Origin: CALGLS01 sp047626155 | Lineage (GTDB): Bacteria > Bacteroidota > Bacteroidia > Chitinophagales > Saprospiraceae | Direction of reading: 5' to 3' | NCBI GenBank assembly: GCA_047626155.1 | Contig: JBLHRR010000021.1 | Span: 1 to 51,281, forward strand | Length of the DNA: 51,281 bases | Shown here: positions 9,053 through 17,314 of the stretch, piece by piece | How the letters are laid out: each line of letters opens with the position of its first letter | Position numbering within the stretch: position 1 is the stretch's first letter | The notes under the pieces: generated by a model | What the model was told of the DNA's origin: nothing | Databases searched by the model: none | Seen by the model: only the letters and a program-made list of their open reading frames with translations | Position numbers and translations under genes: made by a program

Positions 9053-10093
9053 TCACCGCCACTCCTCTCGCAACCATTGCTGCAAAACATTGTCCTTTAA
9101 TCGTATCTGTTTAATCATTCGACCAGAAAACCGAGGAGCAGCAATCCCAGTCCCTAAAACAACAGGCGTTTTAAAGATTCTAGCTTCATCCCAACAGTCA
9201 GCATCAATGAAGCTTTGCAGTAATTTTTGGCCACCTTCCACCAGTAAAACACCTTTGTTATTAGCATGCATTTTTTGACAAATTGCCGTTATGAAATCTT
9301 TGCCTTTTTCGACGGGAATGTATTGTAAATTAGGTTTTGATTCTACTGCTTTTTGTTCTGTAAAAACCCAAGTGTTTTCTTCTTGATTGAAAACCTGTAA
9401 TTTTGTTGTTAATTTCAGCTGTTTATCAATGAAAATGCGCGTTGGTGACTTGCCAGAATAGAGCCGATTAGTCAGCGCCGGATCGTCAGTTTTTACGGTA
9501 TTGGTACCCACTAAAATAGCACTAACTTCCGATCGCCACTTATGACTTACTATTTTCGAGATATTATTACTAAGCCACACTTGTTTATCTCTTTTTCCAA
9601 TAAAACCATCCGCAGATTCGGCGTATTTAAGGATAATGTAAGGTCTTTGTTTATTTACCCAGACAGCCCTCGTTTTAATAATGTTATTTCCGATATTCGG
9701 GAGTAAATCAGATTCAACTGTACATCCGGCAGATTTGAGTATTTTTTTACTAGAACCGTTTACCGCTGGTGTAGGATCTGATACCGAGTATACAATATTT
9801 TTGATGTTTTGTCTGATGATCAAATCCGAACAAGCAGGGGTATTCCCTACAATACAGCAAGGCTCAAGTGAGACGTAAAGCGTGCTTTTTTTTATCTTCT
9901 CTTTGTTGGCATTCGTTACTGATTTAAGCGCAGCTACTTCAGCATGTCCTTCGCCAAATTTTGCGTGAAACCCTTCTCCGATAATCTCATCTTGGTGGAC
10001 TAATACTGCACCCACCATCGGATTTGGAGGCGCGTCGGCAACACCTTGTTGTGCAAGATCGAAACAACGTTGGAGATATAACTTTTTTTCCAT
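9053..10093 (-). CDS. ribD: bifunctional riboflavin deaminase/reductase RibD
   Basis: 346 residues from the ATG at 10091-10093 (MEKKLYLQRC); the frame extends 32 residues further upstream, but family members begin here. The N-terminal half is the zinc deaminase: HAE at 50-52 and EPCC with the later Cys (C79, C88) as zinc ligands, PPNPMVGAVLV as substrate loop. The C-terminal half is the NADPH-dependent reductase (ILKYAESADGFIG, VGTNTVKTDDPALTNR, LVEGGQKLLQSF). It carries out steps two and three of riboflavin synthesis. Other rib genes are not in the window, and I see no FMN riboswitch upstream. Confidence 0.95.
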   Translation of the reverse strand: MEKKLYLQRCFDLAQQGVADAPPNPMVGAVLVHQDEIIGEGFHAKFGEGHAEVAALKSVTNANKEKIKKSTLYVSLEPCCIVGNTPACSDLIIRQNIKNIVYSVSDPTPAVNGSSKKILKSAGCTVESDLLPNIGNNIIKTRAVWVNKQRPYIILKYAESADGFIGKRDKQVWLSNNISKIVSHKWRSEVSAILVGTNTVKTDDPALTNRLYSGKSPTRIFIDKQLKLTTKLQVFNQEENTWVFTEQKAVESKPNLQYIPVEKGKDFITAICQKMHANNKGVLLVEGGQKLLQSFIDADCWDEARIFKTPVVLGTGIAAPRFSGRMIKQIRLKDNVLQQWLREEWR

Positions 10094-10200
10094 GTTAAAT
10101 ATGTCTTTACTGCGTTTGGAAGTCGTAATTGGGAGTAAATGAAAAAGAATTGTTAGTTTTTTTGATAAAAAAGCAAATAAAACTGGCAAAATGTTTCACA

Positions 10201-10224
10201 TTGTCAAAATTATTTATATTTTTG
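10201..10224 (+). promoter_or_regulatory. possible promoter of the histone-like gene
   Basis: TATTTTTG at 10217-10224 fits the Bacteroidota -7 consensus, with a TTG at 10201-10203; the spacer of 13 bp is shorter than usual. An alternative sigma70-like pair is TTGTCA (10201) and TATAAT (19-bp spacer). Either would give a leader of roughly 80-90 nt before the GTG at 10315. Weak evidence. Confidence 0.3.
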
Positions 10225-10314
10225 TTATAATAGCATAACAATTCTCTTCCAGAATCGTTGGGTTAATTGTTACATTTTAATTAAACCTTATTTTTTCACC
10301 TAAAATTTTAGCGC

Positions 10315-11241
10315 GTGTTATACAAAATTAAGCTCAAGAACTCCTCAGAGGAGGTCGTCGTAGACGATAAAGTTTACAAGTATCTAACAACAGATGCACA
10401 TCTTAAAAAGATTGACATCATTAACAACCTCAGACGCCACTCTTCTGGTTGTGCTGTTTTTCAAAAAACCCACTCTCAAAAAACTGGTGGTTACAAAACA
10501 GAAACCATCTACCTGCACAAGTTGGTTGCCGAAAAATTCCACAAATCTAACAAGAAAGGTAAAAGAAAGTTAGTTGGTGCCAAAAATGGTAATAAACTAG
10601 ATTGCCGTGTTGACAACATCATGTACAGAACAAGAGCAACTGCCTCTCGTCAACGTGCTACTTCAAGTAGAACTGGATACACTGGTGTATACGAAGAGAA
10701 TGGCCGTTACAGAGCAGTTATTTCTATCAACAGAAAATCAGTACATATCGGTATGTTCAAATCTGCTGAAGCTGCCGCAAAAGCTTACAACGACAAATCA
10801 GTTGAGCTTTACGGTGAGGAAGGTAAGTTGAACCCAATTGGTAAGCATAAGCCGAAGAAAGAGAAGTTAGGAAAAATGATTGCGGTGCCTTTAGTTAAAA
10901 AGGAAAAGAAAGCACCAGCTCCTAAGAAAAAAGCGGCTCCTAAGAAAAAGGCAGTAGCTAAAAAGGCGGCTCCTAAGAAGGCAGCAGCAAAGAAAGCAGC
11001 TCCTAAGAAAAAGGCAGTAGCTAAAAAGGCGGCTCCTAAGAAGGCAGTAGCTAAGAAAGCAGCTCCTAAGAAAAAAGCAGCAGCTAAAAAGGCGGCTCCT
11101 AAGAAGGCAGTAGCTAAAAAGGCGGCTCCTAAGAAAAAGGCAGTAGCTAAAAAGGCGGCTCCTAAGAAGGCAGTAGCTAAGAAAGCAGCTCCTAAGAAAA
11201 AAGCAGCAGCTAAAAAAACAACGGCTAAAAAGAAGAAGTAA
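10315..11241 (+). CDS. AP2/HNH-derived DNA-binding protein with histone H1-like tail
   Basis: 308 residues starting with GTG; a TAG lies two codons upstream and there is no in-frame ATG until codon 103. Three parts are visible. Residues about 1-105 resemble an HNH homing-endonuclease module (IYLHKLVAEKFH, then NGNKLDCRVDNI), but the usual catalytic His before the DGNK turn is replaced (VGAKNGNK). Residues about 118-172 are an AP2/ERF-type DNA-binding domain (GYTGVYEENGRYRAVI, HIGMFKSAEAAAKAYN). Residues about 195-308 are lysine/alanine/proline repeats (KKAAPKKKAVAKKAAPKKA), as in histone H1 tails. I infer a domesticated endonuclease turned nucleoid-associated protein. A good terminator follows. 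Confidence 0.8.
   Translation: MLYKIKLKNSSEEVVVDDKVYKYLTTDAHLKKIDIINNLRRHSSGCAVFQKTHSQKTGGYKTETIYLHKLVAEKFHKSNKKGKRKLVGAKNGNKLDCRVDNIMYRTRATASRQRATSSRTGYTGVYEENGRYRAVISINRKSVHIGMFKSAEAAAKAYNDKSVELYGEEGKLNPIGKHKPKKEKLGKMIAVPLVKKEKKAPAPKKKAAPKKKAVAKKAAPKKAAAKKAAPKKKAVAKKAAPKKAVAKKAAPKKKAAAKKAAPKKAVAKKAAPKKKAVAKKAAPKKAVAKKAAPKKKAAAKKTTAKKKK
10915..11220 (+). repeat. in-gene tandem repeat encoding the lysine/alanine tail
   Basis: Units of about 30-33 bp (AAGGCGGCTCCTAAGAA followed by AAGGCAGTAGCTAA or AAGCAGCAGCTAA) alternate in a roughly 63-bp higher-order period for about nine half-units. Neighbouring units are nearly identical at the DNA level, including synonymous positions. This suggests expansion by slippage or unequal recombination, so the length may vary between strains. 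Confidence 0.8.
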
Positions 11242-11268
11242 ATTCTGATTGCTGAAAAATAAGAAATT

Positions 11269-11308
11269 CCGGAAGTGGCCATTGTGTCGCTTCCGGTTTT
11301 TTATTTTT
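11269..11308 (+). terminator. intrinsic terminator of the histone-like gene
   Basis: CCGGAAG (11269-11275) pairs with CTTCCGG (11290-11296), directly followed by a T-rich run to 11308. It starts 28 bp after the stop codon. Confidence 0.8.
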
Positions 11309-11333
11309 AGAGGGTGGATAACGGCGGATCAGG

Positions 11334-11378
11334 GTAGATGACGGCAGATAAGGGTTTCCCTTAGTTCGCGTCATCTAC
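11334..11378. repeat. nested hairpin upstream of hemE
   Basis: GTAGATGACG (11334-11343) pairs with CGTCATCTAC (11369-11378), and inside it AAGGG pairs with CCCTT around a TTT loop. The preceding bases contain two similar units of about 20 bp (ACGGCGGATCAGGG, ACGGCAGATAAGGG). Function unknown; it lies about 100 bp before the hemE start. Confidence 0.4.
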
Positions 11379-11480
11379 GTTTGAGGGAAGTCCTGTCCAC
11401 TCTGATCCATCCCGTCAAATTAAAGTCATTTCCTTCCAACTCTTTATCGTTTTTCACCCCCTTTCCCGTATCATTGCGCC

Positions 11481-12506
11481 ATGAATTTGAAAAACGATCT
11501 ATTGCTAAGAGCTGCTCGTGGAGAATCTACAGAGCGTGCCCCTGTTTGGTTGATGCGTCAAGCAGGACGTATTTTGCCTCAATACAAAGCTTTACGAGGT
11601 AGCCTCTCTGGTTTCAAGGAATTGGTAAGCACGCCACATTTAGCTGCGGAAGTTACCATCCAGCCAGTTGATGAGCTTGGGGTAGATGCGGCTATTATGT
11701 TCTCTGATATTTTGGTAGTACCGGAATCTATGGGATTGCATTATGAATTGATTGAAAAAGTAGGCCCTCGCTTTCCGGAAACCATTAAATCTTTAGCGGA
11801 TATTGAGCGCATGGGCAGTGGCACCTCTGCAGCGGATAACCTTGGTTACGTTTACGAGGCCATTGAGATTATGAAAAAAGAATTGGATGGTCGGGTACCG
11901 CTGATCGGTTTTGCCGGAGCACCTTGGACCATCATGAGCTATATGATCGAAGGAGGTGGATCGAAGACTTTCTCTAAAGCAAGACGTTGGTTATACGAAT
12001 CACCAGAGGGCGCTCATCAGCTGATGCAGAAGATAACTGATACGACCATTGCTTATTTGAAAAATCAAATTAAAGCTGGTGTTGACATTGTTCAGGTCTT
12101 TGATTCTTGGGCAGGTGTCCTATCTCCTGCGCTATATCAGGAATTTGGAATTCCTTACCTAAAACAGATTTGTGACGCCATCGATGAGGTTCCTGTTATT
12201 GTTTTTGCAAAAGGAGCTTGGTATGCAATGGATGAACTGGACAAACTGGATTGTAACGTACTTGGCTTGGATTGGCACTTTAAACCACAGGAATTCCGAG
12301 CTAAATACGGCAATAGAGTCATTCAAGGTAATTTAGACCCTGCTGTTTTGTATTCGCCAATGAAAGTAGTGGAAGAAACAACCAAGCAAATGTTAGCAGG
12401 TTTCGGTGGTGCTCAAATTGCGAATCTAGGCCACGGAGTTTACCCGGATACACCTTTGGATGCGGTGAAATGTTTTGTAAATACGGTGAAAGCGAGCAGT
12501 CATTAG
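11481..12506 (+). CDS. hemE: uroporphyrinogen decarboxylase HemE
   Basis: A 341-residue cytoplasmic enzyme of haem synthesis that removes four carboxyl groups from uroporphyrinogen III to give coproporphyrinogen III. The substrate-binding N-terminal motif APVWLMRQAGR (residues about 20-30) is complete, and MFSDILVVPESMG and GFAGAPWTIMSYMIEGGGS follow the family pattern. Length is standard. It stands alone, with repeat element B copy 1 starting 37 bp after its stop. Confidence 0.97.
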   Translation: MNLKNDLLLRAARGESTERAPVWLMRQAGRILPQYKALRGSLSGFKELVSTPHLAAEVTIQPVDELGVDAAIMFSDILVVPESMGLHYELIEKVGPRFPETIKSLADIERMGSGTSAADNLGYVYEAIEIMKKELDGRVPLIGFAGAPWTIMSYMIEGGGSKTFSKARRWLYESPEGAHQLMQKITDTTIAYLKNQIKAGVDIVQVFDSWAGVLSPALYQEFGIPYLKQICDAIDEVPVIVFAKGAWYAMDELDKLDCNVLGLDWHFKPQEFRAKYGNRVIQGNLDPAVLYSPMKVVEETTKQMLAGFGGAQIANLGHGVYPDTPLDAVKCFVNTVKASSH

Positions 12507-12540
12507 CTTAATTTAATATCTGATTTGGGGTATTCGATGC

Positions 12541-12668
12541 TTAGTGACAACGAAAAATTAAATCCCGATTTGGAAACGATTATGTAAATCAAAACGACCA
12601 AAGGGAGAGTGATTTATATAATCGTTTCCACCAAAGAAATCGGAAAATTATTTTTTGTGTGATACTTA
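12541..12668 (+). mobile_element. MITE-like palindromic element B, copy 1
   Basis: The element proper is 12544-12665 (122 bp), flanked by direct TTA repeats at 12541-12543 and 12666-12668. It begins GTGACAACGAAAAATTA and ends TTTTTTGTGTGATAC. A 20-bp inner inverted repeat (GGAAACGATTATGTAAATCA and TGATTTATATAATCGTTTCC, one mismatch) surrounds an 18-base loop, and the outer arms also pair imperfectly (CCCGATTT with AAATCGG). No coding capacity. It lies between hemE and accD. Confidence 0.85.
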
Positions 12669-12724
12669 AATTGAAATTGACAATAAAATTCTCGAATTAG
12701 ATTAGAAATTTCAAAGTAGTATCT

Positions 12725-12732
12725 TACCTTTG
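12725..12732 (+). promoter_or_regulatory. candidate -7 box of accD
   Basis: TACCTTTG fits the Bacteroidota -7 consensus TAnnTTTG and would start transcription about 35 bases before the accD ATG. No clear -33 TTG is found at the right distance. Confidence 0.3.
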
Positions 12733-12772
12733 AAGACTAACTAGAATCTATTAGAAAATTATACACATACAC

Positions 12773-13636
12773 ATGGGGTGGTTTAAAAGACTTAAGGACG
12801 GTATTATCACAGCAACAAAAGACAAGAAGGAAGCTCCTGACGGTCTTTGGTACAAATGTGAGAAATGTAAAGAGGCGAGTACCTTGAAAGAGGTTAGAGA
12901 AGCTTCTCATAAATGTCCAAAATGTAATTATCACATCAGAATCGGTTCTTACGACTACTTCGATCTCATCTTTGATGGTAAGCACACCGAAATAATAACA
13001 GATTTATTATCTAAAGACTTTCTTGAATTTTCTGACTTGAAGAAGTACAGCGATCGTCTTGTTGCGGCTAAAGCCAAAACAGAATTAGACGACGCTATGT
13101 CTGTTGCCGTTGGTAAAGTAGGTCGTAAAGAACTGGTTATCGCTGCTATGGATTTCTCTTTTATTGGTGGTTCTATGGGATCAGTGGTAGGAGAGAAGAT
13201 CTCCCGAGCCATTGATTACTCTTTAGAAAACCGAGTACCGCTTTTGATTATCTCCAAATCCGGAGGAGCTCGAATGATGGAATCTGCTTTTAGTTTGATG
13301 CAAATGGCGAAGTCTTCTGCTAAGTTATCTCAACTGGCCAAAGCTGGAGTTCCTTACTTTTCCATGATGACGGATCCGACAACTGGAGGAGTGACCGCTT
13401 CTTTTGCTATGTTGGGAGATATCAACTTCGCAGAGCCAGAAGCCTTAATCGGTTTTGCAGGACCAAGAGTTATCAAAGAAACAATCAAAATGGATCTACC
13501 AGAAGGTTTCCAAACTTCTGAATTTCTATTGGAGCACGGCTTCCTTGATTTTATCGTGGATCGTGCAGATTTGAAAAAAAGACTGGATGACTTATTATCT
13601 ATGTTTCAGGAAGGGTTGACGATTAAGAATTCTTAA
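12773..13636 (+). CDS. accD: acetyl-CoA carboxylase carboxyltransferase subunit beta
   Basis: 287 residues; with the alpha subunit (AccA, not in the window) it transfers the carboxyl group from carboxybiotin to acetyl-CoA, the first step of fatty-acid synthesis. The N-terminal zinc ribbon is complete (C29, C32, C48, C51). The crotonase-like core contains ISKSGGARMMESAFSLMQMAK and DPTTGGVTASFAMLGD, the CoA and biotin pocket region, and then GFAGPRVIKETI. Length is typical. Confidence 0.97.
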   Translation: MGWFKRLKDGIITATKDKKEAPDGLWYKCEKCKEASTLKEVREASHKCPKCNYHIRIGSYDYFDLIFDGKHTEIITDLLSKDFLEFSDLKKYSDRLVAAKAKTELDDAMSVAVGKVGRKELVIAAMDFSFIGGSMGSVVGEKISRAIDYSLENRVPLLIISKSGGARMMESAFSLMQMAKSSAKLSQLAKAGVPYFSMMTDPTTGGVTASFAMLGDINFAEPEALIGFAGPRVIKETIKMDLPEGFQTSEFLLEHGFLDFIVDRADLKKRLDDLLSMFQEGLTIKNS

Positions 13637-13735
13637 GATCACGAAATCATTGCTTTTTTTGATTTCAATTGATTAACTGACAAATAAGAGGTAAAAGGCG
13701 CAAGCAAAGTCAGAGCGCTTTTAGGTGCTGCTCTG

Positions 13736-13861
13736 CTTGTAGCAATTTTCAAGATGAAATATTAACAGGGCCTTTAGATCCGGCACCGTTAAACCTGGAG
13801 ACGTTAACAGTGCCGGATCTAAAGGCTCTTCCTGTAATTAGATATGTTTTTGCTACACAAG
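13736..13861. terminator. long inverted repeat between convergent accD and bshC
   Basis: The core stem CCTTTAGATCCGGCA (13771-13785) pairs perfectly with TGCCGGATCTAAAGG (13811-13825), and the pairing extends inward (CCGTTAA with TTAACAG) and outward in blocks as far as CTTGTAGCAA (13736) and TTGCTACACAAG (13850-13861). It sits between two genes that converge, so a bidirectional terminator is the simple reading. The length (about 126 bp) and absence of strong T-tracts also fit a palindromic repeat insertion. Confidence 0.6.
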
Positions 13862-13894
13862 GTCGAAACAAGCTTTCTACAAAGGAAGCCGGTT

Positions 13895-15502
13895 CTACAT
13901 ACCATTTCCCTCCTCAAAAACAACAAACATCTTCTCCAACGGATTCAGCCCCTCCTTCATCTCCTCAAAAAAGGTAGCTCCAAAATTCCCATAAAAAGAC
14001 AGAAAATTCACTTTTCGCTCCTGTAAAGAATTACCAGGAAACAGCTTATCCTGCAACTTATTAATCTGAGAAACCTTCAATTCCTGATTTCTCTTTTCCG
14101 CCTTCATAAAACGCCCTTCCATCTGCTGCAAGCTTTTGAGCTGTTTGCTTTCCTCTGCTTTGACGGCGCCTTCGAGGGTTACATCTATAGCCTTAGCTTT
14201 CGCCAAAATACCCTGAAACAATTCACTTACAGCTTCCTTTTCTTTAGTCAGATTGAGATTGCTATCTGCATTGTCATGCAAAAACTGCTTGATGAGTTGA
14301 TGAGGATCTGTGAATAAATCAGAAGTATTTAAACTCAGTTTATTAATTTTTTTCCGATCCGCTGCGGTAACAATCAAAGCAGAGCAACGGCGAATAAGCA
14401 TAGGGAAATTTATCCCAAAGTGTTTAAACTGAGTCTTGCGCTCCAGCCAGTAAGCAATTTCTCCGCCACCGCCGATGTAAGCAAGATTAGGCAAGATCAA
14501 CTCCTGATAAAGCGGTCTCATAATCACATTAGGGCTGAATCGCTCCGGATGTGTTTCCAATTCTGCGATCATTTCTGTTTCCGAAAATTCAGTTTGGGTA
14601 TTTAATACCTTGAAAATACCGCCATCTCTAACAATGCGCTCCCGGTATTGATCTCCAACATAAAACAGGTTGATGTCCCGAGCCATTGCCTGAGCCTTGT
14701 ATCCTTTTTCATTCAGTCGTTGCTGCGTTTCTTCTACCAGACCAACTGAAGGGGAAGACAATAATTCTTTTTTGAAAAGTGGAATGGCAGCTCGTTTTAA
14801 ATCGGCAGCACTCATATCCAAAACCACTAGACCAAATTTTTTGAAGAGTTCATGTACCAGTTCAACGGTGGCGCTGCCATAAGTCGCATTCCCCTGGTAA
14901 GCCTTTTTGATAATGGCCACCATCTTTGAAGCCTCGTTTTTATCACCAATCAATGCTACTAGTTGTTCTAAAATCGAGCTTAATGATTTCGTACTCATTT
15001 TACCAACAGAACCTTTTTCCTCATTCTCCCAAGTTATTGATTTTCCGAAAATCAGTGTTTGTTGCACCTCCTCAAAGTCATGATCTTCGGCACCAGATAC
15101 AAACACGGGTACAAATTGTTGAGCAGGATATTGCTTACTCAATTCTTCCGCAAGTTTGATCGTCGATAGTATTTTATAAATGTAATAAAGCGGACCCGTA
15201 AAAATTGTAGGTTGGTGGGCGGTAATGACTGTATAACAATTGTTTTGCGCTAAGGACTTGATATTGTTGTTTACCTTTTCATTTTCCGAAAGAGGATGGT
15301 ATTGCTCTTTTAGAACTTGAACCAGAATCTCCCGATTGGTTTGATCTTTTGCTTTGTCCGCAATGACATTCTCAAATTGCCCTACTTCAACAGGATATTT
15401 ATAAAATTCCTTTAATTCCGCCTCTTCTCTGATATAAGCAAGGTCTCTTTTTGAAAACTGAGGAATGTCAGATAACGGTATTTTAGTAAGGGGGAGACTC
15501 AT
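13895..15502 (-). CDS. bshC: bacillithiol biosynthesis cysteine-adding enzyme BshC
   Basis: A 535-residue cytoplasmic ligase-like protein. BshC adds cysteine to GlcN-malate in the final step of synthesis of bacillithiol, the low-molecular-weight thiol used by Firmicutes and many Bacteroidota. Family motifs include ITAHQPTIFTGPLYYIYK near residue 95, PVFVSGAEDHDFEE, VIMRPLYQELILPNLAYIGGGGEIAYW, and a C-terminal coiled coil (about residues 430-480). The length matches the family. bshA and bshB are not in the window. Confidence 0.95.
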   Translation of the reverse strand: MSLPLTKIPLSDIPQFSKRDLAYIREEAELKEFYKYPVEVGQFENVIADKAKDQTNREILVQVLKEQYHPLSENEKVNNNIKSLAQNNCYTVITAHQPTIFTGPLYYIYKILSTIKLAEELSKQYPAQQFVPVFVSGAEDHDFEEVQQTLIFGKSITWENEEKGSVGKMSTKSLSSILEQLVALIGDKNEASKMVAIIKKAYQGNATYGSATVELVHELFKKFGLVVLDMSAADLKRAAIPLFKKELLSSPSVGLVEETQQRLNEKGYKAQAMARDINLFYVGDQYRERIVRDGGIFKVLNTQTEFSETEMIAELETHPERFSPNVIMRPLYQELILPNLAYIGGGGEIAYWLERKTQFKHFGINFPMLIRRCSALIVTAADRKKINKLSLNTSDLFTDPHQLIKQFLHDNADSNLNLTKEKEAVSELFQGILAKAKAIDVTLEGAVKAEESKQLKSLQQMEGRFMKAEKRNQELKVSQINKLQDKLFPGNSLQERKVNFLSFYGNFGATFFEEMKEGLNPLEKMFVVFEEGNGM

Positions 15503-15733
15503 GGTAGTTTGACAGGTTTTATACTGATTATGTTGAACAGTTACTTGAATGGCCCAAAGTAACTACTTATTTACCAACATTTATAAAATGAATAGCTACT
15601 TAATTGGGGAGCTTAAGAACAATCATTATTTTCGGATTCTAAAAGTGAAGAAACATTCGAAAGGACCTGATTTTATTTTTCGAGGATTTCAAAAAAATTA
15701 GTCCATGCATTTTTAAGCAAATACCTTTTTAAA

Positions 15734-17224
15734 ATGAAAAAATACATACTTGCACTCGACCAGGGAACAACATCCTCCCGCGCCATTTTGTTCAATGAAA
15801 AAGGTGAAATGGTCGCCACGGAACAACAAGAGTTAACCCAGTATTATCCTCAAGCGGGTTGGGTAGAGCATGATGCCAATGAAATATGGGAGTCCCAATT
15901 GAGGGTGACTCAAAAGTTATTGAAAAAGAAAAGAATCAAAGCTGGGCAAATTGCAGGAATCGGTATCACAAACCAACGAGAGACGACCATCGTTTGGGAT
16001 AAAAAAACGGGTGAACCAATTCACAAAGCGATTGTTTGGCAAGATAGACGAACGGCCTCGATCTGTGATCAAATGACCAAAGACGGCCTGACCAATTACG
16101 TCAGAAAAAACACAGGATTGGTCATCGATGCTTATTTTTCAGGTACTAAAGTGAAATGGATTCTGGATAACGTAAAAGGAGCGAGAGCAAAAGCAAAAAA
16201 AGGTCAGCTCTTATTCGGAACAGTGGATAGTTGGCTCATTTGGAAGTTGACTGGAGGTGCTGTGCATGTAACCGATTATTCCAATGCAAGCAGAACGTTG
16301 TTGTACAATATTAAAAAGTTGAAATGGGATGCTAAAATGCTTAAGGTCCTCAATATTCCTAACAATATGCTTCCAACCGTAAAATCATCAAGCGAAGTAT
16401 ACGGGCATTGTCTGAAAGAATGGTTTGGAGATGAGATTCCAATTGCAGGAATCGCAGGCGATCAGCAGGCAGCTTTGTTCGGACAAGGCTGTTACAAAAA
16501 AGGGATGGCAAAAAATACGTACGGTACAGGTTGCTTCATGTTGATGAACACCGGTTCCGATTTGGTTTATTCCAAAAATGGTTTATTGACAACGATTGCC
16601 TGGGGCTTGGATGGAAAAGTAACCTACGCTTTAGAAGGCTCCGTTTTCATAGCAGGCGCTGCCATTCAATGGCTACGCGATGGTTTAAAAATATTAGACG
16701 ATGCGCCAGATTCTGAATACCTGGCTGGAAAAAATACAGATTCTGATGGTGTTTATGTAGTCCCTGCCTTTGCTGGTTTGGGTGCCCCATATTGGGATAT
16801 GTACGCTCGGGGAGCCATCTTCGGGCTGACTCGAGGAACGAATAGATCGCACATCATCAGAGCGACACTAGAGTCATTAGCCTTTCAATCGAAGGACGTT
16901 TTGGACGCGATGGAAAAGGATGCAAAAATAAAATTGAAGGCGCTTCGGGTAGATGGAGGAGCTTGTGCGAATAATTTATTGATGCAATTTCAGGCAGACA
17001 TGCTGGCAACTGCAGTAGAGCGACCAGGAATAATCGAGACCACCGCATTGGGTGCGGCTTATCTCGCCGGGCTAGGTACAGGATTTTGGAAAACAAAAGA
17101 CTTAGAGGAAAACTGGAATCTGGAACGGCGCTTCAAACCGGCCATGAAAGCAAAGGAACGGAACAAGAGATACAAGAAGTGGCAGAAGGCCGTTAGCCGC
17201 GTAATGGATTGGGAGAAAGATTAG
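15734..17224 (+). CDS. glpK: glycerol kinase GlpK
   Basis: A 496-residue cytoplasmic FGGY-family kinase that phosphorylates glycerol to glycerol-3-phosphate. Seen in the sequence: the ATP-binding start ILALDQGTTSSRAILF, GITNQRETTIVWD with the substrate Arg, WQDRRTA, GIAGDQQAALFGQGC, and the C-terminal LRVDGGACANNLLMQFQADML. Length is standard. No glpF or glpD neighbour is present. Repeat A copy 2 fills the gap to mnmH. Confidence 0.97.
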   Translation: MKKYILALDQGTTSSRAILFNEKGEMVATEQQELTQYYPQAGWVEHDANEIWESQLRVTQKLLKKKRIKAGQIAGIGITNQRETTIVWDKKTGEPIHKAIVWQDRRTASICDQMTKDGLTNYVRKNTGLVIDAYFSGTKVKWILDNVKGARAKAKKGQLLFGTVDSWLIWKLTGGAVHVTDYSNASRTLLYNIKKLKWDAKMLKVLNIPNNMLPTVKSSSEVYGHCLKEWFGDEIPIAGIAGDQQAALFGQGCYKKGMAKNTYGTGCFMLMNTGSDLVYSKNGLLTTIAWGLDGKVTYALEGSVFIAGAAIQWLRDGLKILDDAPDSEYLAGKNTDSDGVYVVPAFAGLGAPYWDMYARGAIFGLTRGTNRSHIIRATLESLAFQSKDVLDAMEKDAKIKLKALRVDGGACANNLLMQFQADMLATAVERPGIIETTALGAAYLAGLGTGFWKTKDLEENWNLERRFKPAMKAKERNKRYKKWQKAVSRVMDWEKD

Positions 17225-17232
17225 AAGGGGAT

Positions 17233-17302
17233 TAACGTTGCAAACTTTTGCGCTCGTTGCGCCTTTGCGGTAAAAAATATATTTGGCGGAACGCCAACTT
17301 CA
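17233..17302 (+). repeat. dispersed repeat family A, copy 2
   Basis: Blocks TTTTGCGCTCGTTGCGCC, TTTGCGGTAAAAAATATATT and GGCGGAACGCCAACTTC match copy 1 (8616-8697, opposite strand) and the right arm of copy 3 (40604-40651). It ends 12 bp before the mnmH start, so it must form part of that gene's leader or promoter region. Confidence 0.7.
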
Positions 17303-17314
17303 TTATCAAAATTT

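Noticed and set aside
10224..10314. FMN riboswitch near ribD or the histone-like gene
   Set aside because: None of the conserved RFN sequence blocks is visible on either strand.
10809..11282. 157-codon minus-strand frame rich in Ala/Phe/Leu
   Set aside because: It is the antisense of the Lys/Ala repeat tail of the histone-like gene; the repeat keeps both strands open.
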